A DNA stretch of 64,000 nucleotides from Pseudomonas sp. P5_109. Lineage in GTDB: Bacteria > Pseudomonadota > Gammaproteobacteria > Pseudomonadales > Pseudomonadaceae. Under the pieces are notes generated by a model. That model saw only the letters and a list, made by a program, of their open reading frames with translations. It made no database searches and was not told the origin of the DNA. Below are positions 45,361-55,146 of the stretch, in pieces. Position 1 is the first letter of the stretch; every line of letters begins with the position of its first letter. A program made the translations under genes and the position numbers. Location: positions 3,733,501 through 3,797,500 of the forward strand of contig NZ_CP125380.1 in the NCBI RefSeq assembly GCF_034009455.1, in the 5' to 3' direction.

Positions 45361-46893
45361 ATGCCACTGAAAGCCAAAACCCGCAGTCGCCGCACAAAAA
45401 TTGCGGTCACCCTGATCAGTGGATTGCTCCCGGTGGTGCTGGGAGCCGCCATTCTTTACATGCAAGCAGGGCGTGCGCTTAAACAAGACACCGAACAGAC
45501 CGCCGAGGACGCTGTTCGCCAGTTCGAACTGATGCTCGACAACACCGCCCAGGCCGCTCGCGTGCTGTTACCGATGGCTGGCCAGAGTTGCAGCGACGTC
45601 AATCTGGCCCTGCGCGAGCAGGTCACTCGCCGCCCATTCGTACGCTCAACCAACCTGGTGTGGGACAACAACCTCTATTGCAGTTCGTTGTTCGGAGACT
45701 TTCAGGAGAAGGTCAATTCCGGTGACTACACCCAGGGCGCCTTATGGCTCATGAATGGCAACCCGGTGACGCCCAACACCGCCTTGCTGGTGTACCGGCT
45801 GAGCGAAGGCAAAAAAGGCGCGTTGACGACCCTCGACGGTTATCACTTGAGCAATATCCTGCGCTTGATCGGCCGCAACACCCTGCTGTTGCTGCAGGTT
45901 GGCCCGGACTGGATGTCCGCCGACGGCAAGGTTCACAGCGGTACTGCGCCGGCAATGCCGGTTGCGCAGAGTCGTTTGAGCTCCGGGCACTACGCATTTG
46001 CCGTGGAAGCCGGTTTCCCCGAGGGCGAAACCTGGCGATACATGAGCAGCGAGTATCCACCCCTGTTCAGCCTGCTGATTTTCTTCAGCGTGATTGCCGG
46101 GTCAATCGGTCATTTCCTGCAAAAACGCGCCTCGGCACCGACCCAGGAAATGCAACGGGCACTGGAAGCCGCAGAGTTCATTCCGTATTTCCAACCCGTC
46201 GTGCATGGCGACAACAAAAGCTGGTCCGGCGCTGAAGTGCTGATGCGCTGGAAACATCCGAAGGAAGGCCTGGTGCGTCCGGACCTGTTCATCCCGTTTG
46301 CCGAGCACTCGGGACTGATCGTGCCGATGACCCGTTCGCTGATGAAACAAACCGCCGCCCTGCTCGGGCCGCAATCCGCCAGGTTCAACAAACCGTTTCA
46401 CATCGGCATCAACATCACCGCCAGTCATTGCCATGACCTGGATCTGATCAAAGACTGTCGCGAATTTCTCGATGCGTTCGAACCAGGCTCGATCCATCTG
46501 GTGCTGGAACTGACCGAGCGCGAACTGATCGAGCCCACGGCCATTACCTTGCAATTGTTCGAGCAACTTCGCGAACTGGGCGTGAAAATCGCCATCGACG
46601 ATTTCGGCACCGGTCATTCAAGCCTTGGCTACCTGCGGCAGTTCAATGTGGACTTCCTGAAAATAGACCAGAGTTTTGTCGCCATGATCGGTATCGACAC
46701 ACTCTCCAGCCACATCCTCGACAGCATCATCGAACTGGCCGTCAAGCTCGACCTGGCCATGGTGGCCGAAGGTGTCGAAACCCGCGAGCAAAGTGATTAC
46801 CTGAGCGCTCACCAGGTCAACTTCCTGCAAGGTTATCTGTTCGGCAAACCCATGCCAGGTGCGGAATTCATTAGTGCATTAAGCGACCATTAA
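45361..46893 (+). CDS. CSS-motif EAL cyclic-di-GMP phosphodiesterase
   Basis: 510-residue inner-membrane protein. TM1 about 13-35, a periplasmic CSS domain with Cys77 and Cys107 (YC107-S-S), TM2 about 235-254, then a cytoplasmic EAL domain from about 265. The signature is EVL (AEVLMRW, 292-294) rather than EAL, but the catalytic elements DDFGTG, KIDQSFV and AEGVETREQ are present, so it should hydrolyse c-di-GMP. Redox state of the cysteine pair controls E. coli PdeC homologues. AGGA precedes the ATG at 45361. Confidence 0.92.
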   Translation: MPLKAKTRSRRTKIAVTLISGLLPVVLGAAILYMQAGRALKQDTEQTAEDAVRQFELMLDNTAQAARVLLPMAGQSCSDVNLALREQVTRRPFVRSTNLVWDNNLYCSSLFGDFQEKVNSGDYTQGALWLMNGNPVTPNTALLVYRLSEGKKGALTTLDGYHLSNILRLIGRNTLLLLQVGPDWMSADGKVHSGTAPAMPVAQSRLSSGHYAFAVEAGFPEGETWRYMSSEYPPLFSLLIFFSVIAGSIGHFLQKRASAPTQEMQRALEAAEFIPYFQPVVHGDNKSWSGAEVLMRWKHPKEGLVRPDLFIPFAEHSGLIVPMTRSLMKQTAALLGPQSARFNKPFHIGINITASHCHDLDLIKDCREFLDAFEPGSIHLVLELTERELIEPTAITLQLFEQLRELGVKIAIDDFGTGHSSLGYLRQFNVDFLKIDQSFVAMIGIDTLSSHILDSIIELAVKLDLAMVAEGVETREQSDYLSAHQVNFLQGYLFGKPMPGAEFISALSDH

Positions 46894-47126
46894 CTCGAAA
46901 ATTTAATCGATAAAACAACGACTACACGCACCAATTTGAATCAAAACACTACTGCCGTTACATGAAGAAAAAGACAGGATTTACTCTTGGGCAATTAACT
47001 ACTACAATTTTTCATGCCTGCGCTAAATTGGCGGGTGAGCCACTATCACCGAGTCGCTTCAAGGCTCTTGGCTTATAGCTTTGTTTGCGGTTGGCATCAA
47101 CCAAACACACTATTGGAGTAAAGATA
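46894..47126. promoter_or_regulatory. AT-rich region upstream of the MvaU-like gene
   Basis: 233 bases, clearly more AT-rich than the genome (for example AATTTAATCGATAAAACAAC). Contains no gene. MvaT/MvaU proteins bind AT-rich DNA, so autoregulation through this stretch is plausible. Confidence 0.5.
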
Positions 47127-47492
47127 TTGTCCAGACTCGCTGAATTCCGTGCAGCCGAAAAGGCCCTTCAAGAACAGCTCAAGCAGTTGGAGTCCCTGAA
47201 GAACGATGCCGGGCTCAAGAAAGAAATCGAATTCGAAGAGAAGCTCCAGGGCTTGATGAAAACCTATGGCAAGAGCCTGCGCGACATCATCGCCATACTC
47301 GATCCAAATCCGGCAAAATCCGGCCTGCTGCAGGCGGCCGCACCTAAAACCCGTCGCGCCCGTGTGGTCAAGGTTTATCAGAACCCGCACACCGGCGAGC
47401 TGATTGAAACCAAGGGTGGCAATCACCGCGGCCTGAAAGCCTGGAAAGAACAGTACGGTGCAGCCACCGTTGATTCCTGGCTGCGCGGCTAA
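47127..47492 (+). CDS. mvaU: H-NS-like nucleoid protein of the MvaT/MvaU family, TTG start
   Basis: 121 residues. Residues about 1-60 form the coiled-coil oligomerisation helix (SRLAEFRAAEKALQEQL); the linker is about 70-85; the DNA-binding domain carries YQNPHTGELIETKGGNHRGL, the family's minor-groove-contacting region. It silences AT-rich, often horizontally acquired, DNA. The start is TTG at 47127 (GGAG 9 nt upstream): the protein then begins MSRLAEF as other family members do. The recalled N-terminus is closer to MvaU than to MvaT. Confidence 0.9.
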   Translation: MSRLAEFRAAEKALQEQLKQLESLKNDAGLKKEIEFEEKLQGLMKTYGKSLRDIIAILDPNPAKSGLLQAAAPKTRRARVVKVYQNPHTGELIETKGGNHRGLKAWKEQYGAATVDSWLRG

Positions 47493-47505
47493 CTCCCGCG
47501 GCGAC

Positions 47506-47534
47506 AAAAAAGCCCTGCTTATGCAGGGCTTTTT
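47506..47534 (+). terminator. Rho-independent terminator of the MvaU-like gene
   Basis: AGCCCTGC-TTAT-GCAGGGCT stem-loop followed by TTTTT, 13 nt after the stop codon; A-run on the other side would allow some bidirectional use. Confidence 0.92.
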
Positions 47535-47655
47535 CATGGATTATCTAAAATGCCGTGGCGAGCGCCAGACAATTACCCGACCGCCAACTACTTTGTGCTT
47601 AATCCATTTGGATATCTAAAATATTCTTCATGCATCAAAAAAGCACTGTCGCTAA

Positions 47656-48174
47656 CTAAAGTTTCAAGCTGTTACGGGCAGCGTCTATTTCCTCCTGACT
47701 CGCCTTATAAGCCTCGGCCTGTCCTGCGTAGGAAAGAACATAGGCCTTATCGGCATCCACCGCGGCCACCAATGTTTGAGAAAGCACGTGCCTGCCGTTT
47801 TGCGTGACGGTGCAGGTTGTTTCCAACGCAGCCAATCGACTCAGCGTAGTCGAATGAATTCGCGTGCAGACACTTTGGTACCCACCCTGAAAGAAGTCTT
47901 TTTGTACTGACTTGCGCATTTCCAGCAATACGCCTTCGAGGTTTACCTGATGATCGCTTTGCACCGGACTCATGGTCAGCTCCATCACCAGGAGCGGCGC
48001 TCCATTCTGATCATTTTTGACCGCCCGCTGGCGGCTGACCCCCGACGCAGAGTCAGGCAGGGCTTCGATCTGCCAGCCTTGCGGCCAGGTCACCACTGGC
48101 GCATCGGCGCGAGCAACGCCAGCCAGCGAAAGCACGCCTAGCAGGATGAACAGCATTTTACGGAGTCGAATCAT
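47656..48174 (-). CDS. Exported DUF4946-like protein
   Basis: 172 residues from the ATG at 48174; a GTG four codons earlier is an alternative. Signal peptide about 1-23 (MLFILLGVLSLAGVARA). The mature protein has two Cys (about 103 and 120: SVCTRIHST, ETTCTVTQ) that may form a disulfide. Resembles Pseudomonas DUF4946 proteins; function unknown. Divergent from gloA. Confidence 0.75.
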   Translation of the reverse strand: MIRLRKMLFILLGVLSLAGVARADAPVVTWPQGWQIEALPDSASGVSRQRAVKNDQNGAPLLVMELTMSPVQSDHQVNLEGVLLEMRKSVQKDFFQGGYQSVCTRIHSTTLSRLAALETTCTVTQNGRHVLSQTLVAAVDADKAYVLSYAGQAEAYKASQEEIDAARNSLKL

Positions 48175-48318
48175 TACAATGGGCACTCACGGATCAAGCC
48201 GTAAAGTCTGGGCCCAGGCCGGCTGTCAGGCAATAGCCGACTGTTTGGGTTTGGTGATGTCCGAACCCTTGCGTATCATTGTCGCCATTCGTTAGCCCAT
48301 ACATTTCCCGGAGGGCCC

Positions 48319-48840
48319 ATGAGCCTGCACGAATTGAACACCTTCCCCGGCGTCACCGCTCAACCCGACACCGCGACGCAGAAATTCGTCTTCAACCACA
48401 CCATGCTGCGGGTCAAGGACATCACCAAGTCCCTGGACTTCTACACACGCGTCCTGGGTTTTACGCTGGTGGAAAAGCGCGATTTCCCGGAAGCCGAGTT
48501 CAGCCTGTATTTCCTCGCGCTGGTCGACAAAAACCAGATCCCGGCCGATGCCGCCGCACGCACCGAGTGGATGAAGTCGATCCCCGGCATCCTGGAGCTG
48601 ACCCACAACCACGGCACCGAGAACGACGCGGATTTCGCCTACCACAATGGCAACACTGACCCGCGCGGTTTTGGCCACATCTGCATCTCGGTGCCGGATA
48701 TCGTCGCCGCCTGCGAGCGTTTTGAAGCACTGGGCTGCGATTTCCAGAAACGCCTGAGCGATGGCCGCATGAAGAGCCTGGCGTTCATCAAGGACCCGGA
48801 CGCTTACTGGGTCGAGATCATTCAGCCGGCGCCCCTCTAA
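48319..48840 (+). CDS. gloA: Lactoylglutathione lyase (glyoxalase I)
   Basis: 173 residues, converts the methylglyoxal-glutathione hemithioacetal to S-lactoylglutathione. Metal ligands visible: His27, Glu93, His120 and Glu166, in the order of the long (Zn-type, eukaryote-like) glyoxalase I class that Pseudomonas also carries. CCGGAGGG precedes the ATG. Cytoplasmic, monocistronic. The nearby gor gene supplies reduced glutathione. Confidence 0.96.
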   Translation: MSLHELNTFPGVTAQPDTATQKFVFNHTMLRVKDITKSLDFYTRVLGFTLVEKRDFPEAEFSLYFLALVDKNQIPADAAARTEWMKSIPGILELTHNHGTENDADFAYHNGNTDPRGFGHICISVPDIVAACERFEALGCDFQKRLSDGRMKSLAFIKDPDAYWVEIIQPAPL

Positions 48841-48857
48841 AATCCGCCGATGATCCT

Positions 48858-48945
48858 TGTGGGAGCGGGCTTGCTCGCGAAGGCGTAGTGTCAGTCACTT
48901 CAATGTCGAATGATACGACGCCTTCGCGAGCAAGCCCGCTCCCAC
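48858..48945. repeat. REPIN (TGTGGGAGCGGGCTTGCTCGCG family)
   Basis: Perfectly matched arms after gloA. Confidence 0.9.
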
Positions 48946-48965
48946 ATTGGTAATGTGTAAGGCAC

Positions 48966-48996
48966 AAAAAAACCCATGATCGCTCATGGGTTTTTT
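48966..48996. terminator. Bidirectional terminator between gloA and ahpF
   Basis: CCCATGA-TCGC-TCATGGG stem flanked by A-run and T-run, so it can end transcription from both strands. Confidence 0.9.
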
Positions 48997-49015
48997 GTGT
49001 TTTCAGCGCCGGCGT

Positions 49016-50578
49016 TTATGCCGGAGCGGAAGTGCGGATCAAGTGATCGAAGGCGCTGAGAGAAGCCTTGGCGCCCTCGCCCACTGCGATCACGATCTGC
49101 TTGTACGGCACAGTCGTCACGTCGCCGGCAGCGAACACACCCGGCACCGAGGTTTCACCGCGAGCATCGACGATGATCTCGCCACGGGGTGACAACTCGA
49201 TGGTGCCTTTGAGCCAATCGGTGTTGGGCAGCAAACCGATCTGCACAAAGATCCCTTCCAGTTCCACACTGCGCAATTCGTCGCTCTGACGATCCTTGTA
49301 GCGCAGGCCGTTGACCTTCTGCCCGTCACCGGTGACTTCAGTGGTTTGCGCACTGGTGATCACGGTGACATTCGGCAGGCTGTGCAACTTGCGCTGCAAC
49401 ACCGCATCGGCGCGCAACTGCACATCGAACTCCAGCAGCGTGACATGGGCCACGATACCGGCCAGATCGATGGCCGCTTCGACACCGGAGTTACCACCGC
49501 CAATCACCGCCACGCGTTTGCCCTTGAACAGCGGACCGTCGCAGTGCGGGCAGTAGGCAACACCTTTGTTGCGGTATTGCTGCTCGCCCGGCACGTTCAT
49601 TTCACGCCACCGTGCGCCAGTTGCGAGGATCACGGTCTTGGCCTTGAGCTTCGCGCCGCTGGCGAAGTGAACCTCGTGCAACTCACCTTCTTTGCCGGTG
49701 ATCAACTTGTCTGCGCGCTGCAGGTTCATGATGTCCACGTCGTACTGCTTGACGTGTTCTTCAAGGGCCACGGCCAGTTTCGGCCCTTCGGTTTCCTGCA
49801 CCGAGATGAAGTTCTCGATGGCCATGGTGTCCAGCACCTGGCCACCAAAACGTTCGGCCGCGACACCGGTGCGAATGCCTTTTCGGGCTGCGTAGATGGC
49901 CGCCGAAGCACCGGCCGGGCCACCGCCGACCACCAGCACGTCAAAGGCATCCTTGGCGCTGATTTTCTCGGCCTGGCGTTCGATGCCGCTGGTGTCGATC
50001 TTGGCGATGATTTCTTCCAGGCCCATGCGGCCCTGGCCGAAGTTCACGCCGTTCAGGTAGATACTTGGGACCGCCATGATCTGACGCTCATCGACTTCGG
50101 CCTGGAACAGCGCGCCGTCGATGGCGACGTGGCGGATGTTCGGGTTCAGCACCGCCATCAGGTTCAGCGCCTGGACCACGTCCGGGCAGTTCTGGCAGGA
50201 CAGCGAGAAGTAGGTCTCGAAGCTGAACTCGCCTTTGAGCGAGCGGATCTGTTCGATCACTTCGGCACTGGCTTTCGACGGGTGACCGCCGACTTGCAGC
50301 AAGGCCAGTACCAGGGACGTGAATTCGTGGCCCATCGGGATGCCGGCGAAACGCAGGCTGATATCGGCCCCGGGGCGATTGATCGAGAACGATGGCTTGC
50401 GTGCATCATCACCGTTGTCGAGCAAAGTAATCTGGGTGGAAAGACTGGCAACGTCTTTCAACAGTTCGAGCATTTCCTGGGATTTCGCACCGTCGTCGAG
50501 GGAAGCAACGATCTCGATCGGCTGAGTGACCCGTTCCAGGTACGATTTCAACTGGGCTTTAAGATTGGTGTCCAACAT
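49016..50578 (-). CDS. ahpF: Alkyl hydroperoxide reductase subunit F
   Basis: 520-residue FAD flavoprotein that passes electrons from NADH to AhpC. The N-terminal tandem thioredoxin-like domain has Cys128-xx-Cys131 (SCQNC); the FAD motif [12 protein letters not shown] is near residue 217; the thioredoxin-reductase-type centre is Cys343-xx-Cys346 (YCPHC); the NAD motif [10 protein letters not shown] follows. Downstream of ahpC on the same strand, 139 nt away with a terminator between, so it is expressed by read-through or its own promoter. Confidence 0.97.
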   Translation of the reverse strand: MLDTNLKAQLKSYLERVTQPIEIVASLDDGAKSQEMLELLKDVASLSTQITLLDNGDDARKPSFSINRPGADISLRFAGIPMGHEFTSLVLALLQVGGHPSKASAEVIEQIRSLKGEFSFETYFSLSCQNCPDVVQALNLMAVLNPNIRHVAIDGALFQAEVDERQIMAVPSIYLNGVNFGQGRMGLEEIIAKIDTSGIERQAEKISAKDAFDVLVVGGGPAGASAAIYAARKGIRTGVAAERFGGQVLDTMAIENFISVQETEGPKLAVALEEHVKQYDVDIMNLQRADKLITGKEGELHEVHFASGAKLKAKTVILATGARWREMNVPGEQQYRNKGVAYCPHCDGPLFKGKRVAVIGGGNSGVEAAIDLAGIVAHVTLLEFDVQLRADAVLQRKLHSLPNVTVITSAQTTEVTGDGQKVNGLRYKDRQSDELRSVELEGIFVQIGLLPNTDWLKGTIELSPRGEIIVDARGETSVPGVFAAGDVTTVPYKQIVIAVGEGAKASLSAFDHLIRTSAPA

Positions 50579-50620
50579 ACGGGCGATTTCCTTTTTGCTG
50601 TTTCGTATAAAGCAGGCATA

Positions 50621-50657
50621 AAAAAACGCCCGAGCGAATCTCGCCCGGGCGTTTTTA
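50621..50657 (-). terminator. Strong terminator between ahpC and ahpF
   Basis: 12-bp stem (ACGCCCGGGCGA / TCGCTCGGGCGT on the minus strand, one G-U pair) with a 3-nt loop and a seven-T tail. It should give more ahpC than ahpF transcript. Confidence 0.92.
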
Positions 50658-50717
50658 TTGGGCGGTGCAGCTTACCGGGTAGGTGCGGAGTTCCGCCCTG
50701 ATGGTGCGATCACAGAC

Positions 50718-51281
50718 TTAGATCTTGCCGACCAGGTCCAGGGACGGCGCCAGAGTGGCCTCGCCTTCTTTCCACTTGGCTGGGCAAACCTGGCCCGGGT
50801 GAGCAGCAACGTACTGGGCGGCCTTGATCTTGCGCAGCAGCTCGGAAGCGTCACGACCTACACCGCCGTCGTTCAGTTCAACGATCTTGATCTGGCCTTC
50901 AGGGTTGATCACGAAAGTGCCACGGTCAGCCAGGCCAGCTTCTTCGATCAGCACGTCGAAGTTGCGGGAGATGGCGTGGGTCGGGTCGCCGATCATGGTG
51001 TACTGGATCTTGCCGATGGCTGGCGAAGTGTTGTGCCAGGCAGCGTGGGCAAAATGGGTGTCGGTGGAAACGCTGTAGATCTCGACGCCCAGGTTCTGGA
51101 ATGCGTCGTAGTTGTCAGCGAGGTCTTCCAGTTCGGTCGGGCAGACGAAGGTGAAGTCGGCCGGGTAGAAGAACACCACGGACCACTTGCCTTTCAGGTC
51201 AGCGTCCGAGACTTTTACGAAGTCGCCATTTTTGAATGCATCAGCTTTGAACGGTTTAACTTGGCTGTTGATGATAGGCAT
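50718..51281 (-). CDS. ahpC: Alkyl hydroperoxide reductase subunit C (peroxiredoxin)
   Basis: 187 residues, typical 2-Cys peroxiredoxin that reduces H2O2 and organic peroxides. Peroxidatic Cys47 in DFTFVCPTE, resolving Cys166 in GQVCPAKW. Start ATG 51281 with GGAG 8 nt upstream; the frame is open 28 codons further but those residues do not belong to the family. The 138-nt upstream region probably holds an OxyR-responsive promoter, though I cannot identify the site with confidence. Confidence 0.98.
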   Translation of the reverse strand: MPIINSQVKPFKADAFKNGDFVKVSDADLKGKWSVVFFYPADFTFVCPTELEDLADNYDAFQNLGVEIYSVSTDTHFAHAAWHNTSPAIGKIQYTMIGDPTHAISRNFDVLIEEAGLADRGTFVINPEGQIKIVELNDGGVGRDASELLRKIKAAQYVAAHPGQVCPAKWKEGEATLAPSLDLVGKI

Positions 51282-51419
51282 CGTTGACTCTCCGTCAGGG
51301 GTTAAGAAGTTGATGGAGAGAACTTTACCGACTCGACGAACGGAAGGCTCATTGGCAAACCTCATACTGCTGATTGGCTTTCGCTATTAGCCAGCTGTAT
51401 TAATAGAAGAAAACGGTAT

Positions 51420-52358
51420 CTAGGACTCCACCGGCCTTTCCGTAATGCGTGCCATCCCGAGGAACGGGCTGGCTTCGATGTAACGCATGGCCGACTTCAT
51501 GTCCTTCCAGCCCACATAACTCATCAGGGATTTCAAATCCCAGCCACTTTGATGCGCCCAGCTCGCAAAGCCGCGGCGCAAGGAGTGACTGGTGTAGAGC
51601 TCGCCGGCGATACCCGCCCGCGCCAACGCCTGGCGCAGTAGCGGAATCACACTGTTGGCGTGCAATCCCTCCTCGCCCAAATGCCCCCAGCGATCGATGC
51701 CACGGAAGACCGGCCCACGCACCAGTGCCGCCTCGGTGATCCAGTCGATATAAGCCTGCACCGGACACAAGCGTTGCAAGGCCGGTGTTTGATAAGTCTT
51801 GCCGAGGTTGTCGCGATCACTCTTGCTACGCGGCAGATAGAGACTGATGCCGGAACCGGCGCTGGCATGCACGTGTTCAACCTGAAGCCTACACAACTCG
51901 TCGCTACGAAAGCCGCGCCAGAAGCCCAGCAGGATCAACGCCATGTCGCGCCTGGCACGCAGCAAACCCGGTCGGTCGCCTTCGACCCTGGCGGTTTGCA
52001 CTTCTTGCTCCAGACAACCGACCACCTGCTCCAGATGCTGAAGCTGCAAGGGTTCGGCTTGTTTTTCCCGGGCCGGGTGCAGCGCGCGGATGCCCTTGAA
52101 CACCTTGCGCACCACCGGCGCCTTGGTGGGATCGGCAAACCCCTGGCTGTTGTGCCACTGCGCCAATGCCGACAAACGCAGTTTCAGCGTATTGATCGAC
52201 AACACCCCGGCATGGGCCACCAGATAACGCGCCACGCTGTCGCTGGTGGCCGGCAGAAAACCGCCCCAGGTCACCTCAAAGTGTTCGATGGCCGCGCGAT
52301 AGCTGCGACGGGTGTTGTCGCGTGTCGCGGCTTGCAGATAGCGATCCAGCTCGCTCAT
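51420..52358 (-). CDS. Tyrosine recombinase (phage-integrase family)
   Basis: 312 residues. The core-binding (SAM-like) domain is about 1-90; the catalytic domain follows with a complete set: Arg151 (FRSDEL), Lys179 (PRSKSD), His258-xx-Arg261 (HSLRRGF), Trp284 in the second His position, and nucleophile Tyr293 (MRYIE). It should therefore be active. No prophage, attachment-site duplication or cassette array is visible beside it. It is divergent from a KfrA-like gene across a 292-nt region that includes a REPIN. Start ATG 52358, site weak; a TTG three codons earlier is possible. Confidence 0.9.
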   Translation of the reverse strand: MSELDRYLQAATRDNTRRSYRAAIEHFEVTWGGFLPATSDSVARYLVAHAGVLSINTLKLRLSALAQWHNSQGFADPTKAPVVRKVFKGIRALHPAREKQAEPLQLQHLEQVVGCLEQEVQTARVEGDRPGLLRARRDMALILLGFWRGFRSDELCRLQVEHVHASAGSGISLYLPRSKSDRDNLGKTYQTPALQRLCPVQAYIDWITEAALVRGPVFRGIDRWGHLGEEGLHANSVIPLLRQALARAGIAGELYTSHSLRRGFASWAHQSGWDLKSLMSYVGWKDMKSAMRYIEASPFLGMARITERPVES

Positions 52359-52383
52359 GGGAAACAAACCTGTCTTGACCGAC

Positions 52384-52483
52384 TGTAGGAGCGAGCTTGC
52401 TCGCGCTGACCGTTAACGATGACGCTGGCTATCTGCATTCACACGGCGCTCTCAGGTTTTTCGCGAGCAAGCTCGCTCCTACA
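52384..52483. repeat. REPIN between recombinase and KfrA-like gene
   Basis: TGTAGGAGCGAGCTTGCTCG and CGAGCAAGCTCGCTCCTACA arms, perfectly complementary; the loop shares GTTAACGATGACG with the 9.3-kb REPIN core, so this is a hybrid of the two families. Confidence 0.9.
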
Positions 52484-52613
52484 GGGTTTGTGTACGGAGA
52501 AATAGAGTGAGGATACCTGAAAAGCGCTATCACACGGGGTAATACCAGTATATCCCGTGTCAGTTACATTCATTATTTAACTTTATAGATTGAATGGTAC
52601 AATGTGTATTTAC

Positions 52614-52627
52614 GTGGTACGTACCAC
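52614..52627. promoter_or_regulatory. Candidate KfrA-type operator
   Basis: Perfect 14-bp palindrome GTGGTACGTACCAC, ending 23 nt before the KfrA-like ATG and about 10 nt after a TACAAT -10-like hexamer (52598-52603). Plasmid KfrA proteins bind palindromes in their own promoters, so autoregulation is likely. Confidence 0.6.
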
Positions 52628-52650
52628 ATCATTAAAACCCGGGAGAACTC

Positions 52651-53661
52651 ATGGCACGCGGCGGTGTAAATAAAGCGGTGGTTCAAGCCGCTCGGTTGGC
52701 GATCCTCGCTCGCGGCGAAAACCCCAGCATCGATGCCGTACGGATCGAGATGGGCAATACCGGCTCGAAAACCACGATTCATCGCTATCTCAAAGAGCTC
52801 GATGACAGGCACGAACCGGCCGAAGCGCCGGCGGAGCCGATCGACGACGAACTGATGGCGCTGGTGGCGCGGCTTGCACAAAGACTCAAGGAGCAGGCGC
52901 AGGAACCCATCGACCAGGCGCGCACGCAGTACGAAGAACAACGCAAGACGCTGGAAAACCAGCTCGGCGAAGCGCAGGAGGCCAACAGCGAACTGCACCA
53001 GCAATACGAATTTCAGAGCCTGGCGCTGACCCAGGAGTCCGAGGCACTACAGGAAACCCGCGCCAGTTTGCAATCGGAGCAAACCCGCAACGCCGGGCTA
53101 AACCAGGCGCTGGCCGATTTCGAACTGCGCCTGAAAGACAAGGACGAGCAGATCCGCTCCCTTGAAGAAAAACACCTGCACACTCGCGACGCGCTGGAGC
53201 ACTACCGCAATGCGGTCAAGGAACAGCGCGAACAGGAATTGAGTCGCCATGAAGGCCAGGTGCAACAAATACAGATGGAACTGCGACAGGCTCAACAAAG
53301 CGCGTTGGTACGCCAGGATGAAATCACCCAATTGCACCGCGACAATGAACGCCTGCTGACTGAAAACCGTGGCACGTTGCGCGAGCTGAGCCTGCTGCAG
53401 GAACAGCTCAAGCAAAGCAATACCCGCCAGGATCAGTTGCTGGATCAGGCGACCCGCGTCGACAGCGAGCGCACCCTCCTCCAGGAACGCCTGCGCGTCG
53501 CCCTGCTGGAAAGCCAGGCACTCAAACAGAACGTCGATGAGCAGTCGCAGCTCAACAAGGCGCTGGAAATGGATCTGGCCAAGACCCGCACGGATCTGGA
53601 AGAACGCGTACGTCTGGCCGCAACCCTTGCGGCAGCGGCAGACGCAGCGAAGAAGGATTAA
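52651..53661 (+). CDS. KfrA-like DNA-binding coiled-coil protein
   Basis: 336 residues. Residues about 1-60 form the KfrA N-terminal DNA-binding domain ([38 protein letters not shown]). Residues about 65-325 are an almost continuous Glu/Gln/Leu-rich coiled coil ([20 protein letters not shown] and similar). KfrA is known from IncP plasmids as an autorepressor and filament-forming partition accessory; this is a chromosomal relative. GGGAG precedes the ATG, and a 14-bp palindrome lies just upstream. Divergent from a tyrosine recombinase, a pairing that may be functional. Confidence 0.88.
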   Translation: MARGGVNKAVVQAARLAILARGENPSIDAVRIEMGNTGSKTTIHRYLKELDDRHEPAEAPAEPIDDELMALVARLAQRLKEQAQEPIDQARTQYEEQRKTLENQLGEAQEANSELHQQYEFQSLALTQESEALQETRASLQSEQTRNAGLNQALADFELRLKDKDEQIRSLEEKHLHTRDALEHYRNAVKEQREQELSRHEGQVQQIQMELRQAQQSALVRQDEITQLHRDNERLLTENRGTLRELSLLQEQLKQSNTRQDQLLDQATRVDSERTLLQERLRVALLESQALKQNVDEQSQLNKALEMDLAKTRTDLEERVRLAATLAAAADAAKKD

Positions 53662-55016
53662 CCGGCGACTGGCGTACGCATGGTGACGAACTCTTCGGCG
53701 GCCGTCGGGTGCACCCCGATGGTTTCGTCGAAGTCGCGCTTGGTGGCGCCGGCCTTCAAGGCAATCGCCAGCCCCTGGACGATCTCGCCGGCATCCGGAC
53801 CGACCATGTGGCAACCCAACACCTTGTCGGTCTTGGCGTCCACCACCAGCTTCATCAGCGTGCGCTCCTGGCACTCTGTCAGGGTCAGCTTCATCGGCCG
53901 GAAGCGGCTTTCGAAGATCTGCACGTCGTGGCCGGCTTCGCGAGCCTCCTCTTCAGTCAAACCGACGGTGCCGATGTTTGGCAGGCTGAACACCGCCGTC
54001 GGGATCATCTTGTAGTCCACCGGACGATACTGCTCCGGCTTGAACAGGCGTCGCGCCACCGCCATGCCTTCCGCCAGGGCAACCGGTGTCAGCTGAACAC
54101 GACCGATCACATCGCCCAGCGCCAGGATCGACGGCTCGGCGGTCTGATACAGCTCATCGACCTCGACAAAACCTTTCTTGTCGAGTTTGACCCCGGTATT
54201 TTCCAGCCCGAGGTTGTCCAGCATCGGACGACGCCCCGTGGCATAGAACACGCAATCGGCTTCCAGCTGGCGACCATCCTTGAGCGTGACCTTCAGGCTG
54301 CCATCGGCCTGCTTGTCGATGCGCTCGATGTCCGCGTTGAACTGCAGGTCCATGCCACGCTTGGTCAACTCTTCCTGCAAGTGCTTGCGCACAGCCCCGT
54401 CAAAGCCGCGCAGGAACAGCTCGCCGCGATACAGCAGCGTGGTCTGTGCGCCCAGGCCATGGAAGATCCCGGCAAATTCGACGGCAATGTAGCCACCGCC
54501 CACCACCAATACACGCTTGGGCAGCTCTTTAAGGAAGAACGCCTGGTTGGAGCTGATGGCATGCTCGTGTCCCGGGATTTCCGGAATCTGTGGCCAGCCG
54601 CCGGTAGCGATCAGGATGTTTTTGGCGCTAAAGCGCTCACCATTGATCTCGATCGTATGTGGATCGACGATGCTGGCGTGGCCTTCATGCAAGGTCACGC
54701 CACTGTTGACCAGCAGGTTGCGATAAATGCCATTGAGGCGATTGATCTCGCGGTCCTTGTTGGCGATCAGCGTCGCCCAGTCGAACTGCGCCTCATCCAG
54801 GCTCCAGCCAAAACCGGAGGCCTGCTCGAAGTCCTCGGCGAAGTGCGCACCGTAGACCAGCAATTTTTTCGGCACGCAGCCGACGTTCACACAGGTACCG
54901 CCCAGGTAGCGGCTCTCGGCCACCGCCACTTTCGCGCCGAAACCGGCGGCAAATCGAGCAGCCCGCACACCACCGGAACCGGCACCAATCACATAAAGGT
55001 CAAAATCGTAGGCCAT
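53658..55016 (-). CDS. gor: Glutathione-disulfide reductase
   Basis: 452-residue FAD/NADPH disulfide oxidoreductase keeping glutathione reduced. Residues 10-16 GAGSGG bind FAD, the redox centre is Cys42/Cys47 ([13 protein letters not shown]), [14 protein letters not shown] binds NADPH, and the C-terminal HPTAAEEF supplies the active-site His-Glu pair of the partner subunit. Start ATG 55016 with GAGGAG upstream. Its stop overlaps the KfrA-like stop by 4 nt (convergent). Confidence 0.96.
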   Translation of the reverse strand: MAYDFDLYVIGAGSGGVRAARFAAGFGAKVAVAESRYLGGTCVNVGCVPKKLLVYGAHFAEDFEQASGFGWSLDEAQFDWATLIANKDREINRLNGIYRNLLVNSGVTLHEGHASIVDPHTIEINGERFSAKNILIATGGWPQIPEIPGHEHAISSNQAFFLKELPKRVLVVGGGYIAVEFAGIFHGLGAQTTLLYRGELFLRGFDGAVRKHLQEELTKRGMDLQFNADIERIDKQADGSLKVTLKDGRQLEADCVFYATGRRPMLDNLGLENTGVKLDKKGFVEVDELYQTAEPSILALGDVIGRVQLTPVALAEGMAVARRLFKPEQYRPVDYKMIPTAVFSLPNIGTVGLTEEEAREAGHDVQIFESRFRPMKLTLTECQERTLMKLVVDAKTDKVLGCHMVGPDAGEIVQGLAIALKAGATKRDFDETIGVHPTAAEEFVTMRTPVAG

Positions 55017-55100
55017 TTTCAATCTCCTCGGCAGGCCAACAGCATACCTGCGGACATTTGTGGGGCAAGCGCTGCAGTCGATATGGGGCCTGAAAATGAA

Positions 55101-55123
55101 AAAGCCACCCGAAGGTGGCTTTT
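55101..55123 (-). terminator. Terminator of galU
   Basis: AGCCACC-TTCG-GGTGGCT (minus strand) followed by TTTTTCATTTT, 23 nt after the galU stop. UUCG tetraloop makes the hairpin especially stable. Confidence 0.9.
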
Positions 55124-55146
55124 CAAAACAATCAGGTCGCCGGCTA

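Noticed and set aside
47550-47807. 85-codon plus-strand frame after the MvaU terminator
   Set aside because: It runs through the AT-rich spacer into the antisense of the DUF4946-like gene and has no RBS or protein-like composition.
49346-50701. 451-codon plus-strand frame opposite ahpF
   Set aside because: Antisense shadow of ahpF; composition follows complementary codons of the real gene.
51290-51415. OxyR binding site upstream of ahpC
   Set aside because: Fragments such as TTAATA and TAATAG are present, but the four-part ATAG/CTAT spacing of an OxyR site cannot be matched.
51420-52358. Tyrosine recombinase as sign of a prophage or genomic island
   Set aside because: Flanking genes are all core (ahpCF, gor, galU), there is no tRNA, no visible direct-repeat attachment pair and no phage gene, so a mobile island is not supported.
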